This document shows positions 12,901 to 22,326 of a DNA stretch of 64,000 bases, in pieces. The number at the start of each line of letters is the position of its first letter. Position 1 is the stretch's first letter. The stretch lies in assembly GCA_934045905.1 (NCBI GenBank), contig OW203763.1, positions 47,237,494-47,301,493 on the forward strand, in the 5' to 3' direction. Origin of the DNA: Leuctra nigra (lineage: Eukaryota > Arthropoda > Insecta > Plecoptera > Leuctridae). A model generated the notes under the pieces. That model made no database searches. It saw nothing but the letters and a program-made list of their open reading frames with translations, and had not been told where the DNA came from. Made by a program: the position numbers and the translations under genes.

Positions 12901-15900
12901 TCCGCGCTCGAGTTAAAAACATTCATTCTCCCTGGCAGTCTATGTTTTACAAGTATGTAGGAAGGGTGTGATAGTGAGACATTCAACGTTGCTTGTGATT
13001 ATCTTATTTTATTGATCTTTATTTTAACTATACTATAAACTACACTATATATTATCTTACAGGACAGAATATTTTAAATAGTCTACCTACTATTATCTTC
13101 TCTCATATTGTGTCAATGTCGTGCATATTTACGTGTGTTCTAGTCTAGTTTATTTTCAAGCAAAAACAATACCAACTTTTTAACATGTATTAATAGTTTC
13201 GTGTAGTTATATACACTATTTGGAGAAATATTTTGAATCGCTTTTTATCTTCTGCCCGATTGTGCCGCGTCGTGTGTATTTACTTTTGTTTTAGTGTAGA
13301 TTATTTGAGACGAAAATGGTTTACTGCTGTGTTTTTCAGTGTCACAATATTACTAAAAACAATGCAAATAAACACTCATTCCACAGATTTCCTAAGAAAG
13401 ACAAATCTCCTGAATTATACAAAGTGTAGCTGCACAAAATTAATCGAGCAGATTTTGTTCCAAGCGTATACACATTTGCGCGTTGCAAATGAGGTAGCAG
13501 TTGCAAAAAAAAAACATTTTCTATCATCAAAAAAAAACATTTTTAAAAAACATTTTCTATCCTTGCTGCAATTATAGTTTGAAAGTTAAAAATATAACAA
13601 AATTTATCGATCTCTCTCATCTCTCTCGATCGCTGCGATCTCTCTCATTGTTGTGCTCTTGCACAACTTGCTCTTGTTGTTCAGTTCAATTCAATTTATT
13701 ACATCTTGCAAATAATATTATAGGTACTACCTTCTCTCTCTGTGCATTTTATTTGTATTTATATTTATATTTATTTATATGTAACTAAAGTGTATATCAA
13801 TGTGTTAATTATATATGTGTTATTTGCCACATTCAAGTCTCAATGGGGCTTTGTGGCTGCGAAAAAAAAATAAAAAAAAAAAAAAAAAAAAATGTGTTTT
13901 CATGTAAAACACTTTATATTAACAGACTTACGTATTGGGTACCTTTCAGGAACAAAGTCAGTGTATAGGTACACGTCATTTTAAATCATGGTGTTATAAA
14001 TAGATCGAAGTATGTCAGCGAAGAGCAGAGAGTTCGAGCGCGCGGCCACCTATGGTAGAGGCTGCAGCCAATCAGCGTTGCTCTACAGTGACGTCCGAAA
14101 CTCAGCGCGCCAGTTTCAAATAACGCGCAATCAATAATTAATTTTTAGTATTATCGTACCAAAAATTAAGTTGTTTGTTTGTTAATATTGTCTTCCATGA
14201 TGCTTAGATCACATACAAAAATCTAAATCCAAGATGAGAGAATTCCTTTAACAACATTAAGCGGAGTGAACATTTCCAATTCATCGTTGGAAATTCAGCC
14301 ACAATAACTTTTCCCTCCATATCTCTTCTTGAAATCATGTCTCTATAAGATACAGACATGCTATACTAAATGGAGTAATTTTTATGTCAACTTATGATCA
14401 ATGCAAACTTACTTATGTATACCTAACAGGTGATTCTTTTTAACAAGCTTCTGGTTCTTGTTTAAGCTCAAACGCGCGCTATTTAAATACCGGTAGGTAT
14501 ACTAAACGATTTTTCAACGTCTTAATTCAAATGCATGCAACTTTTTTCGCATTACTCGAATATTACTGAAAATTCCACATATTAAATAATAAATTGTCAT
14601 ATTGTTCCATAACATGTGAAAGTTTCAGCCCTTTATCTTGTATAGTTTTGATACATAGTGACCTCTCAAACAGGGTGATTTTTTTACACTAGTAATAATT
14701 CCATGGTAATTCAAAATCTATGTCATTTGCCTTCTAGGTATTCTTCAATCAATTAAAATCTAGCTATCTATCTAGCTATCTATACCTATAACGTAGAATG
14801 TCTGTATGTCTGTCTGTATGTTCTTCATACATTTCTACACGACACCCTTTGACGGATCTCCACCAATCTTGGCATGGAGTTTCTATGAGGTCCTGCGCAC
14901 ATCGTAGGTTACTAACCCCCATCGCCAAACCACCCCTAATTGATAAAACGACCCCAATTGAAAAAAATACATTGACACTTTCGGCCATATACTCCTACAC
15001 CATTGACCGACCTCAATAAAATTTTGCACACATGTACTTCGTTAACCTGCCCCCATTTAAGGCTACTCACCCCATCCCCCAAACCACCCCTAATTGAAGA
15101 ATTTAAAATAATAATGTATTCACGTCAAGGGTCACATTCCGATTCCTACACCCTATGACTAGAGATCCGATTATATGGTGAGAGCGAAATTTTGGAAGTG
15201 TTGTAAATGAGTAATGACTCATATTTTTTAATATAAATGCGTTTCCATATGTTTATGGCCCAAAAACACTGGAATCTAATCGCGACAAACGCGAAATTTA
15301 CCCTTAACACCGCTTAACACCACCAAACTGACTAAATCGCGAAATATACCGCGAAATATCACCAAATTGTAAATATTTCCTGTTATTTTGTAAATTTCAC
15401 AGTTACTCTTCTAATTTTTCTCAGGACCACCAAGGTAACCCCCAATATTTAACCTTTTTTATTACTAAAATCAGTCAGTGACCCTCCCCTATTCGCATAA
15501 ATGACAGAAGAGCTCTGACCATCTCTGACCTCTTAGAAAACTACTTGGGGTTGCTTAGTGGGTGGGCAGTGACCTCGCATTATCACGTGAAAATAAGTTG
15601 GCATTATTGTCTTTTACAGTCGCAATATTATTATAAACAAACAGCTTGAAACGGCTTATAATAATTTGATTTTGATTTTGCATTGTGAAAAACCAAGGTG
15701 GACAGTCACATGCTGCACTGGCTTACTTAGGGTTTAATTTTTTGAGTGATATAATATTGACCCTCTTCATTTAGATCGCGAGAAAAATGTATTGTTACAT
15801 AACAACATTGCTCTGGCAATTAAATAGAAGATTATACTGTGACAATATTATGAAAGTCCCGCAGCACTTGTAGGTACACAGTTTCATTATTATGGAAATA

Positions 15901-18900
15901 ATAATGAAACAGGAATAATGGAATGGGAATTCTAATACTCATATAATCTGAAGTTTAACTATATTTTGAAAAAACATAACACGCGAAATTGACAATTCTT
16001 AAAACCACAAAACGCGAAATATCCAATTCCAAAAACGAAATTTTGAAGTTATTAAAACCATATAATCGGATCTCTACCTATGACCGAACTCAACAAGACG
16101 ATGCAAAGGTGTACTTTGGGAGCCTCACATATAGTAGGCTAGACACCCCCTCCCCCAAACCACCCCTAATTGAAATAAATGTAAATAAAAAATATACACG
16201 TTTTTTACGCGCGCGAACAGACCATAATATAGGCACACATTCAACGGGAACCAGCCCACATTATAGGGCCGTACTCACTCCCACCCCCAAACCACCCCTA
16301 ATTTCAAAAATTCAAAACATAAAATATACCCGTTTTCTACACGCGCGAGCATGACCGCCTATTTGGCATGACCCCATGACCGCATGACCGCCTATTTGGC
16401 AGAGAGATTCAATGGGTACCAACACACTTTATGTGGACGTACTCTCACCCAAACCCTCAAACAATCCCTAATTCAGGAAAACTGACATAAAAATTAGACA
16501 CAGTATCTATATGACCATATTATGCAGACATTCTACGGGGAGCAGCCCACATTATAGGATAATACTCACCCCCTCCCCCAAACCACCCCTACGTGGTAAA
16601 TATTTCATGACCTTGACTAATTCTTGATCCGCGAAACATGACTTCTGCATGAAACAACTATACTTCCCGGAAACCTGGCGCCGATATTGCGTAACCTCTT
16701 GCATCATCATCTAATCCAGCGGCCGAACATTTCGATGACGTTGACGAATTCTCAGTAGTGCATGCCGGTTTTATTGTTTTTGGTTTCACACGAGTCCAGA
16801 ACATTCTGGATCGCCGTGCCGTACACAGTACTTTGAATAGTTACCTACTACTCAATACAAACGCCCATGGAGTATTGATTCCCGGCCAACAAAAAACTAG
16901 TATTCCATTAGCGTCTTTCACGCTCACCAAGCGCGCTAGTGTCGCGGGCATAAATCCAATATGGCAGGTTCTAGTGCGGTTAGTGTTGGGATTTTTCATG
17001 AAATTTTTCATGAAAATTTTCAATGTTTTAAATCCTGAGGAAGGAAAAATAAATTTTGTATTTTTTTTTATTTTTCTGGTAGGTGCACCGACATTTTTAA
17101 ACGTATTTCTATCATGCATAATAATGTAACAAATCTCCATTAATACTTTACAAAATAAAACAATTGAATATATGCTAAAAGGTCCTCTGTAAATGAGTAT
17201 TTTTATTTTTATAGTATTTTTATTTTTATACTCTACTTTTTTTTAACAGGTCTTGAACATTTTCAAGTCCCAACACTAAGTGCGGTTGACGCTGGAATGT
17301 CCGTATAACGCAGTGTAAATGTTTCCTGTTTTAACGAAGTTTATATAAATTATATGTTGTATGTTTTGATGTATCTTGTAAATATATATTGAAATACAAT
17401 ATTTTAGAGGTCTTTAACGTTAGTGTATAAAGTGCATACCTTTATTTCAACACTTTTGACATAGTATGACTTTTACATAAATTCAATAGATTACTAATCG
17501 AAATGTACGAAAATGTATGTTGCTTTGTATATCATATGATGCAATATTATAATCTCAGTACTTGTGCAACCTTTCCTATCAAAATCCATAAAAAAAAATA
17601 AGATTATTACACTTTTCCTACCCCCTAGAGCAATGGGCTTTACGCATGAGCAGGTGCCTACTAATTAGAGCATATTATTGGTGATTATTTACACAATACT
17701 CATGTTCATGGAACGAGGCCTATGAAATATTGTTCTAAAAGCTTTGATATTTAATTATTAATGTTAGTTTTACAAACACAATCAGAGTGAATGTGGAAAA
17801 ACATTCAATCAAGTGCGTTGCCATAGACTTTTCAAGCAATGTCATTAAGGCAATTTTAAACATTATGTATTTCCTTAAAATCTATGCAAAGGAGGTAGCA
17901 GTTTGACGTAATTAATTGTATTCTGAATTATCATAATCATTATAGTGAAGGAAAAGAATGAGCTTTGTATTTGTATTTAAATTAAATCCAACATCATATG
18001 AATGTCCACATAGCATCAATTTACACACTAAAATGGCCATATTGAAAACTTCACCGCACTCAAAGGGTTCCGCCAGAATCCGCTAGGTGGCAGACTGTTC
18101 GGTGGTAAAAGCGAATACAATTATTAGTAATTTACTCAAGCATTTAATGTGTACTGTGTCAGCTTCTTACAGTTTCAATGATATGGAATGGAGGTGTTAC
18201 CCCTTTTTATAGTACCTACTATGGAATGTAACATCAATAAAAATTCATTAAGGTAGAGCAATCGATCGACATATACAAAAAAAAATTATTCTTGAAATTA
18301 CAAGTTCAAAAAACGTTTTCCTACATTTCAACTATATTTAAGTACAACAGACTCATTTAATGTTCTGTAGTTTGCAACTCCAGTCCAACAATGAGTTTTC
18401 AATTTTATGTTATCAGAGGATGAACAAAACTTTAACATGGGAGGTATAGGAAAATTATTTCGAATTTGGTATATAACTTTTAAAATAGCACACGTTGGTA
18501 TTGTTTTCAATTTTTTTCCTGATAGTATGTCCATATGTCGACCATAAAAAAAGTTTTTTGCTCAAATCTATCGAGACAAAAAAATAGATCTTCATTTTAG
18601 CTTAAAAATGACACGATTTTCTTTTTCCGCCATAAGATAACGTGGGGGAGACAAATCAATTTATCTCAGAAACTGGACACGAGAAGTGTTTAATTTTTTC
18701 ATGAATTGTGTATTGCATGACTATCAATAAGTCACCAAAATTTCAAGTAAATCGGAAACATTGAGGTTATGGTGGTTCTACCTTAAGGTACCTATGTATA
18801 CATAGCAAAGATACATACAGAGATGGGCATTATCAAAGATACAAGTATCTTTGATAGTATCTTTGATACTTGATACTATCAGTATCTATATCTTGATAGG

Positions 18901-20480
18901 TACTTTTCTTGGAGTCAGTATCAAATATCAATTATCAATTAATATTCAAAATAGTATCAAGTATCGTTTTACCGAAAAGATACTTTTGATACTTTGGAAT
19001 TTTGGACTAAAATGTTTCAGTTTAGAACCTCAGATATTTTTTTCTTTGAATCTCTTCCGCCCATACATACCCTTTTTTCACCCAACCCCTAAGAACACTT
19101 CGTCAATGATCTCCCCTCCCTCACCTTGACCAAATTCTTCCTCAGCAGCGGTATCAAAGTATCTCTGATAAAATATCTTTGATACAATTTCTGATACTTG
19201 ATACTTTGATACTATCAAAGTATCTTTTGATATTTTGATACTATCAAAGTATCTTTTGATACTTTGATACTATTATCAATTGATACTCAAATTGAATGAA
19301 GTATCAAGTCTCAAGTATCTATTTGAAAATTTTAAGAGTAGGTATCAGTATCTTGTATGTTGATACTTTTTCCAAGTATCTTTGCCCATCTCTGGATACA
19401 TACATAGTAGGTACACCTAAATTACCTACATAGTTTTTCGCTACTAGGTATACGTTTTTCGGCAAATACTGTAGGTACTGTGTCCAGTGAACAATTGCTA
19501 TTCATTCATATACACATTATTGTCAAGGACTCAAGCTCCTGACATTCTAACAAGTTCCTGGTCATGTTTAATGATGTATGAGATCTTACTTTCTCCTCTG
19601 TTGTCAATGTTTCGGAAATATGAACAGGAAAACATTATAAACGACAAAACTTATATCTGTATGTTTGTCATCAATGCATCTCAAAGCCATGGAAAAACAA
19701 CACTTCCTGCCCCGACATTATACCATTGACGTACACTGGGGGTGGGGACATGCGACTGGCCAGTCATCTGTCGTCGATGTCTAGTGACAAACGGAACCGC
19801 CCCGTTCTTACGTACAGAACAAGGTCAAATTCTTCACTCGTCCGGCTGAGATCGTCTTACATTTGGAAAGATTGCACGGAAAGCTGACGCAGCACAACAA
19901 TAAGCTTAATTTAGGCCTATGCTATAAATATGAAGGCATATTGTAGCATTGAACAAAATTAATAATAATGTATTTATATTGCCAGAATCGTGGTTTGTAG
20001 TGCGGCCTCAGACATCGGCGGAAGCATTCAGTGCTGCAGCTATAGCAGTCACGAGTCCCATACTGAGCGGTAGTCAATGATTATACCTAGCTCATCTCTC
20101 AATTACCCATTGGATTGCCAAACATGTCACCTGCTCATGTCAAGCTCCATTGTGATAATTCTGAATGGAAACCTGAGAATACTATTAAGTAGCTTAAAAT
20201 ACAATTTCTCTAGAAAACATGTATTCACTCCCAACTTTCAACTTCAACTTTTCAATTATTTTTCAACTTTTGAAAAGTTCATGTGACTAGAAAAATTGCA
20301 GGTTCTGTGAGATTGTGAACTTACGAGTCTTTTTTCTCTGAAGTCAATGCCGACTGTGGATATAAAGCGAGAGTTGAACGTGCCATCGGTGTATTGGTAT
20401 AAGAAGCTCGTCTTGCCAACTCCAGAGTCCCCGAGCGCGAGAAACTTGATCAGGTAATCGTAATCCATTACAACAGACAT
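3810..20480 (-). CDS. Rab27: Rab27 small GTPase gene, 5' three coding exons (3' part outside window)
   Basis: This Rab-family GTPase is expected to control docking and exocytosis of secretory and lysosome-related vesicles through its effectors. The joined exons 20325-20480, 11803-11870 and 3810-3924 encode the first 113 residues. They contain the P-loop GDSGVGKTS (residues 17-25), the switch I core TVGIDF (42-47), the Rab27-type REKRL, and switch II WDTAGQE (68-74) followed by [20 protein letters not shown]. The junctions are phase 0 (exon 1/2), phase 2 (exon 2/3) and phase 0 after exon 3, all with GT-AG introns. The segment between REKRL and QRIHLQLWD is a few residues shorter than in vertebrate Rab27. 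The NKxD, SAK and prenylated C-terminal parts are missing and must lie to the left. The two visible introns, 8.5 kb and 7.9 kb, are full of transposons. Confidence 0.93.
4250..4505 (-). mobile_element. 5S rRNA-derived SINE (SINE3-like)
   Basis: Read on the minus strand, 4502-4420 is a diverged 5S rRNA fragment: GGTTCTCGTCAGATCACC, AGGTTAAGCAAC, GAGCGCGGTCAG and GGTTGGATGGGTGACC in the 5S order. The A-box-like and C-box-like internal promoter parts are therefore both present. A non-5S body follows to about 4250 and ends in a GACGTTAACCCAGCAGGG-like tail. The 5' quarter of 5S is missing. A true 5S gene is ruled out by divergence and the unrelated tail. It sits in a Rab27 intron. Confidence 0.75.
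4506..5649. other. Intronic sequence, no confident gene
   Basis: The only open stretch of note is 5035-5256 (+), 73 codons with no recognisable domain. The words GTTACACTGTT and AAATGATTATG recur in order near 4070-4125 and 5260-5320, which hints at an old local duplication. Confidence 0.4.
5650..5874. repeat. Foldback repeat, arms about 60 bp
   Basis: The left arm carries AATTTTAATCATGATTAGGT, AAAGACAAACTTA and GGTTATCACTTGG. The right arm at 5820-5874 is its reverse complement with few changes. The AT-rich loop is about 105 bases. Confidence 0.8.
5875..8102. other. Rab27 intron sequence, no gene recognised
   Basis: Open frames at 6047-6250 (-) and 6738-6926 (+) are short, show no known domain and lack paired splice signals that would join them to Rab27. 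No RNA gene or clear repeat was seen. Confidence 0.45.
8961..9177. mobile_element. Fifth level: 217-bp MITE, CGGTAYTTG family
   Basis: The inverted ends read GTACACTCCCCCAAATAATA followed by AACGGTACT on both sides. The internal words ATTGGCTGCTGG and CCTTGTTATTATCAATGAAAT are shared with the copies at 1595 and 21043. No coding capacity. Confidence 0.75.
9435..10177. mobile_element. Fifth level: element with repeated GTCCACTTTGTAACG words
   Basis: The left end TTGTCCTTATTGTAACG and the right end (reverse complement TTGTCCTTTTTGTAACG) bound a segment with six direct copies of the 15-mer GTCCNNNTTGTAACR, starting at 9437, 9451, 9629, 9796, 9978 and 9996. One inverted copy lies at 10161-10175. 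These look like multiple transposase-binding sites. It is unclear whether this is a separate insertion or the body of the TTAA element. Confidence 0.5.
11803..11870 (-). CDS. Rab27: Rab27 coding exon 2
   Basis: The exon has 68 bases on the minus strand, with acceptor TTGCAG and consensus donor GTAAGT. It encodes [22 protein letters not shown] plus the first two bases of Arg (CG). WDTAGQE is the switch II G3 motif with the catalytic Gln. [13 protein letters not shown] is a signature of the Rab27 subfamily. The phase fits exon 1 (phase 0) and exon 3 (phase 2). Confidence 0.95.
12004..12156 (+). pseudogene. C-terminal fragment of a non-LTR reverse transcriptase
   Basis: Frame 12004-12156 reads [18 protein letters not shown] and continues to a stop after 50 codons. 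The LGRP-x-RW-x-D pattern is the usual C-terminal tail of non-LTR retrotransposon polyproteins. No upstream RT domain is attached, so it is a 5'-truncated relic in a Rab27 intron. Confidence 0.7.
12183..12229. repeat. Short perfect hairpin
   Basis: GACTTTAACATTCTTAGA and its exact reverse complement are separated by 11 bases. It lies directly after the retrotransposon fragment. No U-run follows. Confidence 0.7.
13316..13492 (+). pseudogene. THAP-domain fragment with an in-frame stop
   Basis: The frame opens [11 protein letters not shown] and continues [22 protein letters not shown] stop (13436-13438) stands where the family has an invariant Trp. The frame then resumes [12 protein letters not shown] and ends after FARCK. 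C-x4-C at the N-terminus, HRFP and the missing Trp identify a C2CH THAP zinc finger. The final Cys-x2-His part and everything downstream are lost. THAP domains occur in P-element and Kolobok transposases and in host genes; which source applies here is not decidable. Confidence 0.75.
13862..13892 (+). repeat. A-rich tract (retroposon tail?)
   Basis: An almost pure A run broken by one T. It follows 13681-13861, which contains TTCAATTCAATTTATTAC and ends CAATGGGGCTTTGTGGCTGC. This suggests the 3' end and poly(A) tail of a retroposed sequence. No internal polymerase III promoter boxes were found. Confidence 0.45.
14757..16600 (+). repeat. Degenerate tandem repeat with CCCAAACCACCCCTAATT core, Helitron-like 5' end
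   Basis: After a TCTAGCTATC run, the sequence TCTATACCTATAACGTAGAA followed by TGTCTGTATGTCTGTCTG resembles insect Helitron 5' ends. About six diverged copies of a 130-170-bp unit follow. Each has a core CCCAAACCACCCCTAATT, seen near 14925, 15075, 16155, 16295, 16450 (degenerate) and 16575, and most have an upstream GACCGACCTCAA or CAGCCCACATTATAGG segment. A 917-bp hAT element splits the third copy. No RepHel coding region is present. Confidence 0.6.
15160..16076. mobile_element. hAT-type element, perfect TSD CCTATGAC
   Basis: The ends are TAGAGATCCGATTATATGGT and its inverted copy at the right end. The octamer CCTATGAC is exactly repeated at 15152-15159 and 16077-16084. Excision restores ACACCCTATGACCGAACTCA, which matches the neighbouring repeat copy (ACACCATTGACCGACCTCA). 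Subterminal CGCGAAAT words recur at both ends. Non-autonomous. Confidence 0.88.
16601..16980. other. GC-richer intronic segment, no gene assigned
   Basis: This segment has more CpG than its surroundings (for example GGCGCCGATATTGCG and AAGCGCGCTAGTGTCGCGGG). Frame 16758 onward (+) is open but runs into the MITE at 16981, so it is not a credible gene. A promoter or an unrecognised exon is possible. Confidence 0.3.
16981..17278. mobile_element. 298-bp hAT-like MITE, perfect TSD AGTGCGGT
   Basis: The ends TAGTGTTGGGA and TCCCAACACTA are perfect inverted copies. AGTGCGGT is exactly duplicated at 16973-16980 and 17279-17286. Internal CATGAAATTTTTCATGAAA repeats lie at the left. No coding sequence. 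Confidence 0.9.
17287..18248. other. Rab27 intron, nothing recognised
   Basis: AT-rich sequence with no recognisable open reading frame, RNA gene or structured repeat. Confidence 0.5.
18253..18782. mobile_element. TTAA-flanked MITE with GGTAGARC ends
   Basis: GGTAGAGC at the left and GTTCTACC at the right directly abut TTAA (18249-18252 and 18783-18786). The matching terminus is only about 8 bp, so confidence is limited. TTAAGGTAG is also how the large transposase-bearing element at 54344 begins. Confidence 0.45.
18818..19394. mobile_element. hAT MITE, CAGAGATGGGCA ends, perfect TSD GATACATA
   Basis: CAGAGATGGGCA and TGCCCATCTCTG are perfect inverted ends. GATACATA is exactly duplicated at 18810-18817 and 19395-19402. 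The interior is built of TATCAAAGTATC palindromic words clustered near both ends. CAGAGATGGGC is a classic hAT-style terminus. No transposase. Confidence 0.92.
19403..20324. other. Rab27 first coding intron, 5' part
   Basis: No gene was recognised. An unusual GC-richer stretch at 19735-19890 has no assignable function. Confidence 0.4.
20325..20480 (-). CDS. Rab27: Rab27 coding exon 1
   Basis: The first 52 residues are [18 protein letters not shown] followed by [12 protein letters not shown] and end [32 protein letters not shown] is the Rab27 N-terminus with the GTP-binding P-loop. The donor after CTC is GTAAGT. A TTACTTCCAG acceptor ends at 20489, eight bases before the ATG, so a non-coding exon should be spliced upstream. 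The reading frame is open through the acceptor, but residues upstream of this ATG are not conserved. Met5 is an alternative start. Confidence 0.95.
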
Positions 20481-20587
20481 TAGACAGCCTGGAAGTAAAG
20501 TAGACATTCACAATAAAATAGTGTTTTCAAAATTGTAGAACATAAAAACTTATGTGCTGTTTGACAGTTTACGGATTTGTACTTAAA

Positions 20588-20677
20588 CACGTGACACACT
20601 GTCAAGTTATCCTCTGCTTTTCGATCACGTCTGAATAGCCGAGGGGCAAGTAGGTCACGTGACAGCTGTGGGCCAAT
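20588..20677 (-). promoter_or_regulatory. CACGTG E-boxes and CCAAT box upstream of Rab27 exon 1
   Basis: CACGTG occurs at 20588-20593, and the perfect palindrome GTCACGTGAC at 20654-20663, the consensus of the MITF/TFE/USF bHLH-zip (CLEAR-like) class. A CCAAT word lies at 20673-20677. They sit 110-200 bp upstream of the first coding ATG. Whether this is a promoter or intronic depends on the unproven upstream exon. Confidence 0.4.
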
Positions 20678-20780
20678 GAGAGAGCTGCTCTTCACTCATA
20701 TCTCTCTTGTACTGGAGAGTGTGTCTGTGCTTTTAATAAAATAATTCACATTACAGACATTTGTAATGATGGATTCCGAG

Positions 20781-20957
20781 GTTAGCTACATAAAGGCCCA
20801 GGCACAATTGATGAAGGTACCTAAGTAGCTGTGTAGGTAAGCACAACTAGGTATATGAGAAAGTTGAATCATGTTTTCCATTGCGCACAATTGACACAGT
20901 TGAACTAGACACAGCGTTGATGTCAATTGTGCCTGGACCTACCTAGCTTAGCAGGCA
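20781..20957. repeat. Foldback repeat around AGGCACAATTGA
   Basis: The left end has AGCTA then GGCCCAGGCACAATTGA. The right end has TCAATTGTGCCTGGACC then TAGCT. Arms are about 35 bp with an unpaired middle. Likely a small MITE. Confidence 0.6.
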
Positions 20958-21042
20958 ATTTAAATCCGTTCTTTACATTGGAGAACTTAGCAACATAGTA
21001 GCCTACCTACTAGTAGGTAGTACCTAGGTATACCCAACAAAA

Positions 21043-21233
21043 GATAAACGGTTTTCGAAAGAAACGGATTGACTGAAAACGATTTGATTGCATCATCCGA
21101 TGACGTCAATGCTAACGCGACATGTAACTAGATAGTAGATGAGCTCTGATTTTAATTTTATTGCTGATAACAAGGATTGATTGACAAGGAACCTGACCAG
21201 CAGCCAATCCATTTCGTTCAAATACCGTTTTAT
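21043..21233. mobile_element. CGGTATTTGAA-family MITE, 190-bp copy
   Basis: The ends ATAAACGGTTTTCGAAAGAA and (right, reverse complement) ATAAAACGGTATTTGAACGA are similar inverted termini. The interior shares TGATAACAAGGATTGATTG and CCAGCAGCCAATCC, in inverse orientation, with the copies at 1595 and 8961. Confidence 0.7.
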
Positions 21234-21600
21234 GATTTGTTGTGTGATTTGATGATCCATCATCACTAAACAAAACAAATGTTATAGCAACTAATTATTC
21301 GAATAGGTATGTAGGTAGGTAGGCCTATTTCGAAGCGTGCAGAATTTGGTGACTGTGGCACGATAAGGTAGGTACCTAGTCACCTATTTTACCATACTCA
21401 CTCACTATAACCACAACCACGTACAACCACAAAGGTACAACGTACTAGGTAGGTAATACCTAGTACCTAGGTATCAAGAAAAATGCAAAATCTGTGCAGA
21501 AGATAGATTCACGGTAATATTTATCTGCGTATCTCATTATTATGTTGAAGTATTCTTACAACATAAGTATAAACAAACAAAAACGCCAAATTTCACTTAC

Positions 21601-21720
21601 CTACCTGATCTGTAACTCCCGTCGTCAGTCAGTCCCGGTCAGTCCTGACGTCCTGACTCCTGACTCCTAAGTCCGGGGGCGTTTGCCTTGCCTTGCCTTG
21701 CCTTGTTGCCTTTCGATAGG
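21601..21720 (-). promoter_or_regulatory. Candidate non-coding first exon and promoter of Rab27
   Basis: On the minus strand a strong splice donor context, GATCAG then GTAGGTAAGT, ends a GC-richer segment rich in GACGTCAGGACTGACCGG-like words. An exon ending at 21601 or 21605 could splice to the acceptor at 20489. There is no TATA box. This is inference from splice signals and composition only. Confidence 0.4.
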
Positions 21721-22326
21721 ACTGTAGGCACGCCAGCGTGTACCCAACACGGTTGGAAGGAACTATGCACACGCTCGCCTGTAGAACGTGTTTTTTACTT
21801 TTTAAATGCCAGAATTATTTTATTTTTCGAAAATATTTTTACTGAAATGTACAAAATTAATCAATTTTTAAATTTAAATTATATTTAAATATGAAAGATT
21901 CATAAAAAGTCCTGTAACTTGCAACTCTGGACTTATCATTGAGGTTTCAATTTCATCTCACAGTACGAAAAATATTTAGATTTTTGTGTAACTTTTAAAA
22001 ATTCCGGGTAGGATATAAAAATCTGTATCAATACCTTTTTAAATACACTTAATATTATAGAATTGGATTAGGATCTATCGGCGGAAAATTGTTTAAATCG
22101 AAGTATTGACTAGAAAATTACTTCGTTTTTTCAACTTGCCACATTGAAAAAAGGGTTAACTCGAATTTATAAAAATGCATTTTTATTTATGTCTTTGTAA
22201 TTAGTTCCGCTTGCAGATTTTTTTGCGTTTATATGATGCACTGAACAAGGAAGTTATCTATTTAGTTCAGATCTGAACTAAGCTGAGCTCAGGCTAAGTT
22301 CCAGCCTTCAGGCTAAGCTAAGTTCA
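21721..22326. other. Intergenic or upstream region, no gene
   Basis: AT-rich sequence, ending with short GCTAAGTTCAGGCT-type direct repeats at about 22270-22330. No coding or RNA gene is supported. Confidence 0.45.

Larger units (their letters stand above)
12357..14687. mobile_element. Composite element with CCGGGTGGCGCAAAAA-type ends
   Basis: The left 120 bases match the end of the foldback element at 63027-63851 (CCGGGTGGCGCAAAAAAATC, then ACCCTG and GAGAGGTCAC). An inverted copy of the same terminus (GTGACCTCTCAAACAGGGTG) lies at 14658-14677, but its outermost GGGTGGCGC part is replaced. A THAP fragment and an A-rich tail lie inside. This may be one 2.3-kb element or two separate ends. 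Confidence 0.5.

Noticed and set aside
16758..17129. 123-codon frame
   Set aside because: Its second half lies inside the 298-bp MITE at 16981, so the frame is a junction artefact.
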